Notes under the pieces: model-generated
The model's input: the letters and a program-made list of their open reading frames with translations, nothing else
The model's database searches: none
What the model was told of the DNA's origin: nothing
NCBI RefSeq assembly: GCF_014333445.1
Contig: NZ_JACRYU010000016.1
Span: 62,001 to 126,000, forward strand
Origin: Terrisporobacter mayombei
Lineage (GTDB): Bacteria; Bacillota; Clostridia; Peptostreptococcales; Peptostreptococcaceae
Reading direction: 5' to 3'
DNA: 64,000 nucleotides
Made by a program: the position numbers and the translations under genes
Shown: one piece after another, positions 26,712 to 35,165 of the stretch
How positions within the stretch are numbered: position 1 is the stretch's first letter
Layout: each line of letters starts with the position of its first letter

Positions 26712-27026
26712 ATGAATGTTATTGAGATAAATAGTAAAAAAGCTAATGAAATGATTAAAAACAATAAATTTAATCTAATAATTGACCTAAGGGAGGAAGG
26801 ATTATATTTAGAAGGCCATATACCAGGGGCTATAAACATACCTACTTATGAGATAAATGACCATATAGATTATCTGAGAAGTATGTCTAGTAAAAATATT
26901 TTATTGTATTGTACTAGCGGAATACAAAGTCTATCTGTAGGAAAAGTTCTTTTAATAAGTGGATTTAAAAATGTATATAGTTTGTATAAGGGCATAGAAA
27001 ATTATAATTATAAAATAGTAAAATAA
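26712..27026 (+). CDS. Rhodanese-like domain protein
   Basis: The start is placed at ATG 26712 (104 aa), about 7 nt after AAGGTAGGG; an in-frame GTG at 26703 lies inside that site. The product is one rhodanese domain: LIIDLREEGLYLEGHIPGAINIP (CH2A-like) and the active-site loop CTSGIQS with Cys67. Such proteins carry persulfide sulfur for tRNA thiolation, Fe-S assembly or sulfide metabolism. No partner gene indicates which. It is 69 nt after ung and ends before a terminator. Confidence 0.9.
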   Translation: MNVIEINSKKANEMIKNNKFNLIIDLREEGLYLEGHIPGAINIPTYEINDHIDYLRSMSSKNILLYCTSGIQSLSVGKVLLISGFKNVYSLYKGIENYNYKIVK

Positions 27027-27072
27027 TCAGGCGAAAAATGTAACAGTTTTGTTACTTGTTGAATCTTGTTGT

Positions 27073-27116
27073 AAAAGTGCTTAAATAGTTGAAAATACTA
27101 TATAAGCACTTTTTTG
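27073..27116 (+). terminator. Terminator after the rhodanese gene
   Basis: Arms AAAAGTGCTTA and TAAGCACTTTT enclose ATAGT/ACTAT and are followed by T. A smaller hairpin, GTAAC-AGTTTT-GTTAC, lies just before it (27040-27055). Confidence 0.85.
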
Positions 27117-27121
27117 ATTTT

Positions 27122-27158
27122 TTGTCAAGTTGACAACTGCTGAAAAATAGTTTACAAT
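27122..27158 (+). promoter_or_regulatory. Promoter of the 3D-domain gene with a palindrome on the -35 box
   Basis: A perfect TTGACA (27130-27135) and TACAAT (27153-27158) are 17 nt apart. The -35 box is one half of a perfect 7-bp inverted repeat, TTGTCAA-G-TTGACAA (27122-27136), a plausible operator. Confidence 0.7.
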
Positions 27159-27225
27159 TTAGTTACAAAATAACTTTGAGAGAAAAATTTAATTCAGAGT
27201 TAAATAAAACTTAGGAGGAGATAGT

Positions 27226-28059
27226 TTGAGTTATATAAATAGAAAAATAAAATCTATTTTATTATCGGGGCTATTATCTATGGGGATTGTAACAGTGAAT
27301 TATGTTGCTTTTAATAAGGAAGTTGTTTTAGTTGTTGATGGACAAGAAATAGAGGTGAGTTCATTTCAATCTAACGTACAAGGTGTGCTAGATGAAAATG
27401 AAATTGATTACGATGTAAATGACATAATAAGTGAAGATTTAGATACAGCTTTAGAAGATGGTATGAAAATAGAAATAAAAAAAGTTGAAAAAAGAACTAT
27501 TATAGAAACAGATAATATACCTTTTGAAACTGTAGAACAAAGTGATAGTTCGTTATTAAAGGGGAAAACTAAGATAGCTCAAGAAGGCAAAAATGGTACA
27601 AAAGAATTGATTTACGACGCCATATATTACGATGGCAAATTAGTTGAAAAAGAATTAGTTAAAGAAAATATTTTGACAAAGCCTGAAAATAAAATAGTAT
27701 TAAAAGGGACAAAAGAAGAAAGTAAACCGAAAAGTAACAAAAGTAGTAAAGTTAGTGCTAGTAAAAGTAGCACAAGCTCAAAGAGTAGCTTAGGTACAAA
27801 AATGGTTGTACAAGCTACAGCTTATAGTGGTGATGGAATAACGGCTACAGGTACAGTTCCTAAATGGGGAACAATAGCTGTTGATCCAAGTATAATACCT
27901 TATGGAACTAAGGTATATATACCTCAGTTTAATCAATACTTTATCGCAGAAGACTGTGGTGGAGCTATAAAAGGAAATAAAATAGATATATTTATGAATA
28001 GTGAATCTCAGTGTGTAAACTGGGGAAGAAGAACAATTGATATATATATTGTAAAATAG
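27226..28059 (+). CDS. Secreted G5/DUF348 and 3D-domain cell-wall protein
   Basis: The 277-aa product has a signal anchor (about residues 8-28), a DUF348-like segment (VVLVVDGQEIEVSSFQSNV), a G5 domain (about 95-165, KKVEKRTIIETDNIPFETV), a Ser/Lys-rich linker and a C-terminal 3D domain (about 195-277). The 3D domain shows its acidic residues in TIAVDPSIIPYGTKVYIP, FIAEDCGG and KIDIFM, as in MltA-like and Rpf-like wall hydrolases. It probably acts on peptidoglycan. The start is TTG 27226 after TTAGGAGGAGA. It is a single-gene unit. Confidence 0.88.
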   Translation: MSYINRKIKSILLSGLLSMGIVTVNYVAFNKEVVLVVDGQEIEVSSFQSNVQGVLDENEIDYDVNDIISEDLDTALEDGMKIEIKKVEKRTIIETDNIPFETVEQSDSSLLKGKTKIAQEGKNGTKELIYDAIYYDGKLVEKELVKENILTKPENKIVLKGTKEESKPKSNKSSKVSASKSSTSSKSSLGTKMVVQATAYSGDGITATGTVPKWGTIAVDPSIIPYGTKVYIPQFNQYFIAEDCGGAIKGNKIDIFMNSESQCVNWGRRTIDIYIVK

Positions 28060-28064
28060 AAATT

Positions 28065-28100
28065 AAACCCTCAAGGTGTACAATCATTTTGAGGGTTTTT
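28065..28100 (+). terminator. Terminator after the 3D-domain gene
   Basis: Arms AAACCCTCAA and TTGAGGGTTT are followed by a T run. Confidence 0.9.
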
Positions 28101-28374
28101 ACATATTATAAATTACAAGTTATTTATTTTGATAATTTTAGTATTGAATATTTTGTGAAATTTTAATTTGAAATTCTATAACAAGATTTTTATATTAAAA
28201 TATAGATATAAATGTTAGTATGATAAATTTGTTGGGTAATCTAGAAATAGATATTTTTAATAATTTAATGTTTAAATGTATTAATTTGTAATAAAATAAT
28301 TATATTAGCTATTTAAAAATAATAAAATTTAATTTATAATAATATTTATTTTAAAATCAAGGAGAAGAAAGTAT
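28101..28374. other. AT-rich intergenic stretch before tcdA
   Basis: About 270 nt of very AT-rich sequence. I see no ORF with a ribosome binding site, no hairpin of note and no convincing -35/-10 pair. The tcdA promoter must lie here. Confidence 0.6.
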
Positions 28375-29079
28375 ATGAATAACTTTACAACAAGAACAAG
28401 TCTTATTGTAGGAGATGAAGGAATAGAAAAATTAAGAAATTCAAACGTAATAGTATTTGGTGTGGGAGGAGTAGGAAGTTTTGCGGCAGAAGCTATAGTT
28501 CGTGCTGGTGTAGGAAACATAACTATAGTTGACTTTGATGATGTAGATATAACTAATATAAACAGACAATTACCTGCACTACACTCTACAGTAGGTAAAT
28601 TAAAAGTAGAAGTAATGAAAGAAAGATTATTAGATATAAATCCAGATTTAAATATAAAAGCTATTGCCAATAAATACAATAAAGAAACAACAGATGAAAT
28701 ATTAGTAGAAGATTATGATTATGTAGTAGATGCCATAGATATGGTTACTTCAAAAATATTATTAGTAGAAGAGTGTAACAAAAAAGGACTAACATTAATA
28801 AGTTCTATGGGAATGGGTAACAAATTAGATCCAACTAAAATAGTTGTTACAGATATACATAAAACTCATACTTGTCCATTAGCAAAAGTAATTAGAAAAG
28901 AATTAAAAGATAGAAGAATAAAGAAACTTAAAGTAGTTTACTCAACAGAACAACCAAGAGAATTAAAGAAAAGAATAATGAATGGTAGAAAAGTTACTCC
29001 AGGAAGTACTTCATTTGTACCTTCTGTAGGTGGTTTAACAATAGCATCTGTTGTGATTAATGATTTATTAAATAAATAA
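28375..29079 (+). CDS. tcdA: tRNA threonylcarbamoyladenosine dehydratase
   Basis: The 234-aa product is an E1-like adenylating enzyme: GVGGVGSFAAEAIVRAGVGNITIVDFDDVD (ATP-binding Rossmann motif) and NINRQLPAL, with the TcdA-type IDMVTSKILLVEECNKKGL. TcdA cyclises t6A37 in tRNA to ct6A. An AAGGAGAAG site precedes ATG 28375. It is monocistronic and converges on the alpha/beta hydrolase gene at a shared long terminator. Confidence 0.94.
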   Translation: MNNFTTRTSLIVGDEGIEKLRNSNVIVFGVGGVGSFAAEAIVRAGVGNITIVDFDDVDITNINRQLPALHSTVGKLKVEVMKERLLDINPDLNIKAIANKYNKETTDEILVEDYDYVVDAIDMVTSKILLVEECNKKGLTLISSMGMGNKLDPTKIVVTDIHKTHTCPLAKVIRKELKDRRIKKLKVVYSTEQPRELKKRIMNGRKVTPGSTSFVPSVGGLTIASVVINDLLNK

Positions 29080-29120
29080 TAAAGAAAAAACTTATAGTGA
29101 TGTTTTTATCAGACATCCGT

Positions 29121-29166
29121 AAAAAAGGCATGGGTAAAGGATTTAACTTTACTCGTGCCTTTTTAT
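29121..29166. terminator. Bidirectional terminator between tcdA and the hydrolase gene
   Basis: An 18-bp stem (two G-U pairs) has arms beginning AAAAAGGCA and ending TGCCTTTTT, with T runs on both strands. Confidence 0.9.
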
Positions 29167-29229
29167 TTGTATAAGTTTAGTATTGTAAAAGTAAGTTTAT
29201 TTATAATTCTTTTAATTTTATAAAGATTA

Positions 29230-30162
29230 TTAAACATATTTTTCTAAAAAGTCCATTATAGTAAGCCAATAAAGATAAGGGCTCATTAAATCAGAATTAG
29301 CATGTTCAGCTCCTTCTACAGTTAACTTTTCTTTAGGAACATTAGTTGCATCATATAATTCATTCATCATATAATAAGGTACAAATTTATCGCTATCTCC
29401 ATGTATAAATAGTATAGGAACTTTTGCTTTTTTAACTTGATTTATAGCAGAAGCTTCTCTAAAAGAATATCCAGCTCTTATCATAGTTATTAAATCTGTA
29501 ATATTAATTAAAGGAAAATATGATAAATTTAAGAACGTTTTTAGTTCATACTTGAATTCATCTAAAATAGAAGTATAAGCACTGTCGGAAATAATAGCCT
29601 TCACATTAGATGGAAGATTTTCTCCTGATGTCATCAAAACAGTTGCAGCTCCCATAGAAGTACCATGAAGAACTATTTCTGATTTAGGATTTTCTTCAAT
29701 AATATGATTTATCCAAGAAATAATATCTAACCTATCATCCCATCCCATACCAATATAATTTCCTTCACTTTCACCATGACCTCTTAAATCTGGTATTAGC
29801 ACATTGTATCCCATTTCATAAAAGTACTTAGCCTTGTCACTCATTAATTTTCCATTACCAGCATAACCATGAACTACAATGGCCCATTTATCAGTTTTAA
29901 CTTTATTTTTAACTATATAAGCATGTAATTTTAAATTATCAAAGGAATTGACATATTCATCGATATAATTAGATTCTTCTATAAGCCACTTAGAGTCTTC
30001 TCTTGGTTCTGTATTTTTATTATCAGCATAAATAATATTTTTAGAAATTTTAGGATTCAGAACTAAATCATAAACCAAGTTTCCAATAAAAGCCCCTGTA
30101 CTTATGGCACTTATTAAGATAACTACTAAAATACTTACAAGCATCTTTTTTATTTTCCTCAT
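29230..30162 (-). CDS. Alpha/beta hydrolase with an N-terminal membrane anchor
   Basis: The start at ATG 30162 (310 aa) follows a TAGGGGGATTG site; an upstream in-frame ATG at 30204 has none. The N-terminus MRKIKKMLVSILVVILIS is a signal anchor. The hydrolase fold shows VVHGYAGNGKLM, PDLRGHGESEG, the nucleophile elbow HGTSMGAAT, the acid region FIHGDSDKFVP and the catalytic His in GAEHANS. It resembles serine aminopeptidase S33/BAAT-like hydrolases facing the cell exterior. The substrate is unknown. Confidence 0.88.
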   Translation of the reverse strand: MRKIKKMLVSILVVILISAISTGAFIGNLVYDLVLNPKISKNIIYADNKNTEPREDSKWLIEESNYIDEYVNSFDNLKLHAYIVKNKVKTDKWAIVVHGYAGNGKLMSDKAKYFYEMGYNVLIPDLRGHGESEGNYIGMGWDDRLDIISWINHIIEENPKSEIVLHGTSMGAATVLMTSGENLPSNVKAIISDSAYTSILDEFKYELKTFLNLSYFPLINITDLITMIRAGYSFREASAINQVKKAKVPILFIHGDSDKFVPYYMMNELYDATNVPKEKLTVEGAEHANSDLMSPYLYWLTIMDFLEKYV

Positions 30163-30194
30163 AATCAATCCCCCTATTTGAAATTTTAAAAAAT

Positions 30195-30222
30195 ATATTA
30201 TCATAAAAATGGGGACTTTAAA
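30195..30222 (-). promoter_or_regulatory. Candidate promoter of the alpha/beta hydrolase gene
   Basis: On the minus strand, TTTAAA (30222-30217) and an extended -10 TGATAATAT (box 30200-30195) are 16 nt apart, about 33 nt before the start codon. Confidence 0.45.
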
Positions 30223-30368
30223 ATGAACAAAATAATCCAGCGAACTTAAAGATTTTTTTAGGGATAAGTTTTAGTATAGTTAAGAGTTTAGTAAAACTTC
30301 AGTATGGAAAAGTTGATATCGATATTCATGGATATTTGCTTAAAGTAGTACCTAGATTTAATAGATGA
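30222..30368 (+). pseudogene. Decayed C-terminus of a sensor histidine kinase (HATPase tail)
   Basis: A plus-strand frame closed by stops (TAA 30219-30221 and TGA 30366-30368) encodes LGISFSIVKSLVKLQYGKVD and then IDIHGYLLKVVPRFNR. This follows the G2-box and end of a histidine kinase ATPase domain (consensus G-GLSIVKSLVELHGGKI..., then a beta strand ending in ...VxxPR). There is no start codon, ribosome binding site or upstream kinase sequence, and the region just to the left is the promoter of a minus-strand gene. It reads as a relic of a lost two-component gene. The match is by eye only. Confidence 0.4.
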
Positions 30369-30429
30369 GATTAAGTTATATATGAAGAATTTGCAATTAC
30401 TAAATATTAATATACAGACATTAGGTATA

Positions 30430-30477
30430 AATAATAATAAACCGTATCCCAAGTAATGGATTTGGTTTATTATTATT
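30430..30477. terminator. Long imperfect hairpin, terminator of the MBL gene or of the lost kinase
   Basis: Arms AATAATAATAAACC and GGTTTATTATTATT enclose ATCC/GGAT. A T-rich tail (TTATTTTTAAA) follows on the plus strand. Its plus-strand orientation may reflect the kinase gene whose relic precedes it. Confidence 0.6.
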
Positions 30478-30506
30478 TATTTTTAAATTAAATTACTTGT
30501 TAAATA

Positions 30507-31334
30507 CTACTGTTCGTATTTTTTAGTAGTAAATATTTTCTTACCATCACTATAAAATACTAAATCACCGTTAAGATCAGTTCTAAAAATATTTACATTA
30601 TATTTTTCTAATGTATCTAAAGTAGATTGATGAGGATGGCCATATTGATTTTTATATCCACAAGAAATTACACCAATATCAGGGCTAACCTCTTTAATAA
30701 AATTCTCGGTAGAAGAAGTACTACTGCCATGATGAGCTACTTTTAGAAAATCCACATCTTCAAGTTCAAATGAATTAATTATTTCTATTTCATTAGGCTC
30801 TTCGCAATCTCCTGTAAATAAAAAATCCATGTCCATATAATTAAGATTTAGTACAATAGAATTTAAATTATTATTATCTTGAATATAAGATGGTCCTAGA
30901 ACATTTATGTTGATGTCATCATTAAGTTTTATTTTATCTCCTTTTTTTAGGTAACTTATATCTATATTTTTGTTTTCACAAGATTTTGTTAAATTATAAT
31001 AAGAGGGTGAATCATCTTTTTGATTAGGTGTATAAACTTTTTTCACATTGAAATTATCGATTACATTATCCAAACTTCCGATATGATCTTTATCTAAATG
31101 GGAGGCTACAATCATATCCAAGTTTTTTATCTTATGTAATTTTAAATAAGATTTAACAATTTTATATGTATTTTCATCTCCACTATCGATTAAAATATTA
31201 TTATTACTTGGAGTAGTAATCAATATACAATCGCCTTGTCCAACATCTATAACATGAACAGCTAAAAAATTATTATTGTTGCTACATCCGGTAGAAAGGA
31301 ATAAAATAATAAATATTAAGAAAAGTCTTTTCAT
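30507..31334 (-). CDS. ComEC-like metallo-beta-lactamase domain lipoprotein
   Basis: The 275-aa product has a lipoprotein signal ending LSTGC (Cys17). The rest is a complete MBL domain of the ComEC C-terminal type: HVIDVGQGDCILI, the metal motif SHLDKDH (His79, Asp81, Asp83, His84), FLFTGDCE, and KVAHHGSSTSS. In most bacteria this domain is fused to ComEC and is proposed to degrade the non-transported DNA strand. The comEC gene 2.6 kb away lacks it, so this lipoprotein may supply the activity in trans. A role in nucleotide or phosphate scavenging is equally possible. Confidence 0.88.
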   Translation of the reverse strand: MKRLFLIFIILFLSTGCSNNNNFLAVHVIDVGQGDCILITTPSNNNILIDSGDENTYKIVKSYLKLHKIKNLDMIVASHLDKDHIGSLDNVIDNFNVKKVYTPNQKDDSPSYYNLTKSCENKNIDISYLKKGDKIKLNDDININVLGPSYIQDNNNLNSIVLNLNYMDMDFLFTGDCEEPNEIEIINSFELEDVDFLKVAHHGSSTSSTENFIKEVSPDIGVISCGYKNQYGHPHQSTLDTLEKYNVNIFRTDLNGDLVFYSDGKKIFTTKKYEQ

Positions 31335-31655
31335 ATAATTTTAATCACTCCATAAATTTAATATTTTTATGTATACTTTTAAGTATTAATTGAAAGATAA
31401 AGAAGTATACACTTTTCTATTTAAAAAGAGAAAATAGCCCTCAATTGAAATTTTTTGTTATAAATATTCAAAAGTGTTATTATATAACATGTGCAAGTTT
31501 ATAGTCATTTGATTTCAAATAAAATGTTTATATATATATTTGTAAGGGTAATATATATATTAAAATTTATTTTAGAGCGAAAATATTTAATGATAAAATG
31601 GAAGCGTAAAATTACTATTTAAGATATAATTAATAGCAATAAATAGGAGGAATTT
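31335..31655. other. Divergent intergenic region with an inverted repeat and a candidate promoter
   Basis: No gene is visible in these 321 nt. GTATACTT (31371-31378) and AAGTATAC (31403-31410) form an 8-bp inverted repeat upstream of the minus-strand MBL gene. A plus-strand candidate promoter for the DUF2156 gene is TTTAGA (31571-31576), 17 nt, then TAAAAT (31594-31599) with an extended TG. Confidence 0.45.
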
Positions 31656-32561
31656 ATGATTTTTAAAAATATAGATATGGAAGCTAGAGAAATTCTTAAT
31701 CCATATTTCGATTTAGTAGATTATGAAGCATGTGAATATTGTTTCAATACATTATATATGTGGCAACATTTATACAAGACAGGTTATTATATAGGAGATG
31801 GATTTGCAGTAATAGTAGCCGAGTACGAAGGAGATACATTCTCAATATTACCTTTAGCAAAACCAGAAGATATGCCAAGAGTTATAAAGTTTGTTGTAGA
31901 TTACTTTGAAAAAGAAAATAAGAAAATCTACTTCAGAGGGATAACTAAAGAAGTAGTAGAATTTTTAAAAGAAAACTACGAAGGAAAATTCCAATACACA
32001 GAAGAAAGAGATTTATTTGATTATATATATGATGGCGAGAGTATGAGAACATTAAAAGGACGAAAAAATGTTAAGAAAAGAAATCATATAAACTTTTTCT
32101 TAAAAGAGTATGAAGGAAGATATGAATATAGATTATTAGATGAAAATGACTTTGATGCTTGCTTACAATTAGTAGAAGAGTGGACTAGTAATAAAGAAGA
32201 AAACAATGAAGTAAGCGAAGAGATGGAAGAAGAACTTATAGGTATGAAAAAGTTATTTGCAAACTATGATATATTAAAAGATAGATTAAAAATAGCTGGT
32301 ATATTTATAGATGGAAAATTAGAAGCATTTACTATGGGAGAATATATAAATCCAAATATGGCTTTAATTCACATCGAAAAAGCTAATCCAAGTATAAGAG
32401 GATTATATCCATTTATAAATCAACAATTTTTAGTAAATGAATTTAGTGATGCTGAGTTTGTAAATAGAGAGGAAGATTTAGGAATCGAGGGGCTTAGAAA
32501 AGCAAAACTTTCTTATCACCCATGTAGATTTGTAGAAAAATATACAGTAAGAGAGGTATAA
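31656..32561 (+). CDS. DUF2156 domain-containing protein
   Basis: The 301-aa product has the DUF2156 pattern: ILNPYFDLVDYEACEYCFNTLYMW at the N-terminus, LKGRKNVKKRNHINFFL in the middle, and ALIHIEKANPSIRGLYPFINQQF near the C-terminus. The family is related to the acyltransferase part of aminoacyl-phosphatidylglycerol synthases, a GNAT-like double fold. The substrate is unknown. ATAGGAGG precedes ATG 31656. A GNAT gene starts 2 nt after its stop, so the two acyltransferase-like genes are tightly coupled. Confidence 0.9.
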   Translation: MIFKNIDMEAREILNPYFDLVDYEACEYCFNTLYMWQHLYKTGYYIGDGFAVIVAEYEGDTFSILPLAKPEDMPRVIKFVVDYFEKENKKIYFRGITKEVVEFLKENYEGKFQYTEERDLFDYIYDGESMRTLKGRKNVKKRNHINFFLKEYEGRYEYRLLDENDFDACLQLVEEWTSNKEENNEVSEEMEEELIGMKKLFANYDILKDRLKIAGIFIDGKLEAFTMGEYINPNMALIHIEKANPSIRGLYPFINQQFLVNEFSDAEFVNREEDLGIEGLRKAKLSYHPCRFVEKYTVREV

Positions 32562-32563
32562 GA

Positions 32564-33721
32564 ATGGATATAAGATTTGCTAGAGGAAGTGAAAAAGATA
32601 ATATAAGGGAAATATGGGACTACTGCTTCAACGATGGGCCTAAATTTACAGACTATTACTTTGAAGATAAATATGATAATAAAAATACAGTTGTTGTAGA
32701 AGATGAAAATGAAATAGTATCTTCTTTACAATTAAATCAATATAAGCTTTTATTGAATGGAAAATTATATGATACTTCATATATAGTGGGGGTGTCTACT
32801 TTCCCTCAAGTAAGAGGGAAAGGATATATGAAAAATATAATGGACTTCACCTTGAATGAGCTTTATAAAAAGAAACAACTTGTATCAATATTAATGCCTA
32901 TTGATTATAGACTTTATAGAAAGTACGGATATGAACATTGTTATGATCAATTAGAGTATGAACTTGACATAGAAGATTTAAGAGGATTTAAGTCATCAGG
33001 TAATATGAAAAAAGCTAACTTAAATAGTACTGAAGAAATGATAGAAATACAAGAAAGCTTTTTAAAGAATGTAAATGGCAATATTAAAAGAGATAAAGCA
33101 TATTATGAAAGCTTATTTAAGGAAGTTAATAGTGAGGATGGTCATATTTATATTCATGAAAATGATGATAGTAAAGGATATATAATTTACTTCATAAATG
33201 GAGAAAACATGTTTGTAAGAGAATTATATTATACAAGCCTAGAATCTCTTAAATCTATGCTTAAATTCATATACAATCATAATACACAATGCAAAAAAGT
33301 TACTGTGAGTGCTCCTATAAATGATAAGATAAGATTTATTCTAGCTAATCCTAGGACTGCAAGTATAAAATTGAAGCCATTTATGATGGGTAGAGTTATA
33401 AATTTTGAGGAGTATATAAAAACTCTTAATATAAAAAATCATATAAAAGGAAGTTTAAATATTTCTATAAAAGATGATTTTATAAAAGAAAATAATAATG
33501 TATTTAAAATAAACTTAGAAAACGATAAAATATATGTAGAAAAAGGAGAATTTACTCCACACATTCAGTTTGATATAAACACTATTTCTCAGCTAGCATT
33601 TTCTTATATAGATGCAAGAGAAGCATTTCTATTAAACAACTTAGAAGAAGATGAGAATATTATAGAATTCTTAAATTCGATATTTGTTAAAAAAGAAAAT
33701 TATATAAATGAGTATATATAA
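32564..33721 (+). CDS. Eis-like GNAT acetyltransferase with SCP2-like C-terminus
   Basis: The 385-aa product begins with a GNAT domain; the acetyl-CoA region reads VSTFPQVRGKGYMKNIMDF, then VSILMPIDYRLYRKYGYE. A second GNAT-like domain and a C-terminal SCP2-like domain (about 300-385) follow. This three-part layout is that of Eis-type acetyltransferases, some of which modify aminoglycosides or protein lysines. Nothing here shows drug specificity. It is translationally coupled to the DUF2156 gene (2-nt gap, GAGAGGTATAAG site) and ends at a terminator. Confidence 0.88.
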   Translation: MDIRFARGSEKDNIREIWDYCFNDGPKFTDYYFEDKYDNKNTVVVEDENEIVSSLQLNQYKLLLNGKLYDTSYIVGVSTFPQVRGKGYMKNIMDFTLNELYKKKQLVSILMPIDYRLYRKYGYEHCYDQLEYELDIEDLRGFKSSGNMKKANLNSTEEMIEIQESFLKNVNGNIKRDKAYYESLFKEVNSEDGHIYIHENDDSKGYIIYFINGENMFVRELYYTSLESLKSMLKFIYNHNTQCKKVTVSAPINDKIRFILANPRTASIKLKPFMMGRVINFEEYIKTLNIKNHIKGSLNISIKDDFIKENNNVFKINLENDKIYVEKGEFTPHIQFDINTISQLAFSYIDAREAFLLNNLEEDENIIEFLNSIFVKKENYINEYI

Positions 33722-33748
33722 AAGTACCTGATACAGGTGCTTTTTTAT
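33719..33748 (+). terminator. Terminator after the DUF2156-GNAT operon
   Basis: Arms AAAAGTACCTG and CAGGTGCTTTT (one G-U pair, ATA loop) are followed by more T. Confidence 0.85.
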
Positions 33749-33899
33749 TATGCAAAAACAAATGTTGAGCAACCTCTTAAAAAGGATTATTATAAATATT
33801 TAGAAAATCAAACTAAAGTAATTATATAAAGATAAAAGAATTGTTTGAAAAAAAATAATCTGATGATAATAGAAATAAGAATAATAATACGGAGGAAAC

Positions 33900-35165
33900 A
33901 TGAGAAGGCCATTATTAATATTGTTTACACTATTATTAGTCATATCATTTATTTATACAAATAATAAATCTTTAGATAATATTAAAGATAAAGAAAAAAT
34001 CACAATAGAAGGTATTGTAAAAGATAAAATAGAAAAAGAAAATTATGATCAATATAAAATAGGACATTATTTAGTAAATGATTACAATAAGAACTTAGAC
34101 ATAAAAACAGGGAAAATAGTTAAAATAAGTGGAAGTATTAAAAGTTTAGATAATATGAACTATGAAAATTTTAATTATGGAAGATATATAAAAAGTATGG
34201 GGTATAAAGGAGTTATTGCTATTAAAAATTATAGTATAATAGGTGAAAATCAATTTTATATTAATATAGGAAAAATGAAAAACTATATTAGAGATGGTTT
34301 TAGATATTTATATAAAGATAGTTCAGATTTTATAAACTCTTTAATACTAGGTCAAAAAGATAGTTTAAGTGAAGAAGAAAAAAATATGTTTTCTAGGACA
34401 GGTACTAGTCATGTAATAGCTATATCTGGACTTCATACAGGTATTTTATGTACTATGATTTCTATAATAATAAGAGGAATTAATAAATTCTATAAACTTA
34501 TTATTATAACGCTAATTATGATTTTATATTGTATAATAGTAGGGTTTTCACCATCAATATCTAGGGCAATAGTTTTTATGGTGATTATGTATTTAGCTGT
34601 TTTTATGGATAGAAAAAGAGATGGAATATCTACTTTATCTTTAGTAGGTTCTTTTTTATTAATAGATAATCCATATATAATTTATAATACCTCATTCCAA
34701 TTATCTTTTTTAGCCACATTATCAATTATATATTTTTATAAAATAATAAATAAGTATATTAAAAATAGTATAGTATCTGTTAGTGTAGCAGCTAATATAC
34801 TAACTATTCCTGTGGTCTATTATACATTTAAAGGTATACCAACTTTATTTATATTAGGCAATATGATTATTATACCAGTGATTGGTATTATTATGAGTTT
34901 AAGTATTATTAGTGTAATTTTGTTCGAAATTAGTATTTTCTTGTCAAAAATTTTAGTATATTTGAACAAAAGTATTATTATTATGGTATATTATTTATTA
35001 GAAAAACTCAGCGTGATGGAATTAGCATATATTGAAGTGAATAATCCTAAATTATTTTATGTAACTTTTTATTACATTTTAATTTTTTCATATATGATAT
35101 ATAGAGAGTTAAGAATTATGAAGGAGCAAGAAAATGGATTACAAGGATATTATAAGGAATATTAA
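33900..35165 (+). CDS. comEC: ComEC/Rec2 competence channel lacking the beta-lactamase domain
   Basis: The 421-aa product has two hydrophobic N-terminal residues stretches and an OB-like segment (KITIEGIVKDKI...KIVKISGSIKS, about 38-110). The polytopic competence domain follows: FSRTGTSHVIAISGLHTGIL, GFSPSISRAIVFM and FQLSFLATLSIIYF. About eight membrane helices are seen. It would form the channel for single-stranded DNA uptake. Bacillus ComEC (~776 aa) continues into an MBL domain; this protein stops before it. Its end overlaps holA by 32 nt with no sign of a frameshift, so the short form looks native. ACGGAGGAAAC precedes ATG 33900. Confidence 0.9.
   Translation: MRRPLLILFTLLLVISFIYTNNKSLDNIKDKEKITIEGIVKDKIEKENYDQYKIGHYLVNDYNKNLDIKTGKIVKISGSIKSLDNMNYENFNYGRYIKSMGYKGVIAIKNYSIIGENQFYINIGKMKNYIRDGFRYLYKDSSDFINSLILGQKDSLSEEEKNMFSRTGTSHVIAISGLHTGILCTMISIIIRGINKFYKLIIITLIMILYCIIVGFSPSISRAIVFMVIMYLAVFMDRKRDGISTLSLVGSFLLIDNPYIIYNTSFQLSFLATLSIIYFYKIINKYIKNSIVSVSVAANILTIPVVYYTFKGIPTLFILGNMIIIPVIGIIMSLSIISVILFEISIFLSKILVYLNKSIIIMVYYLLEKLSVMELAYIEVNNPKLFYVTFYYILIFSYMIYRELRIMKEQENGLQGYYKEY

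Noticed and set aside
33737-33829. Frame reading YAKTNVEQPLKKDYYKYLE after the GNAT gene
   Set aside because: It overlaps the terminator, has no ribosome binding site and no recognisable family. It could be a relic but evidence is too thin.
35134-35165. Short ComEC as a sequencing frameshift
   Set aside because: No MBL sequence follows in any frame; holA begins within the overlap and is intact.
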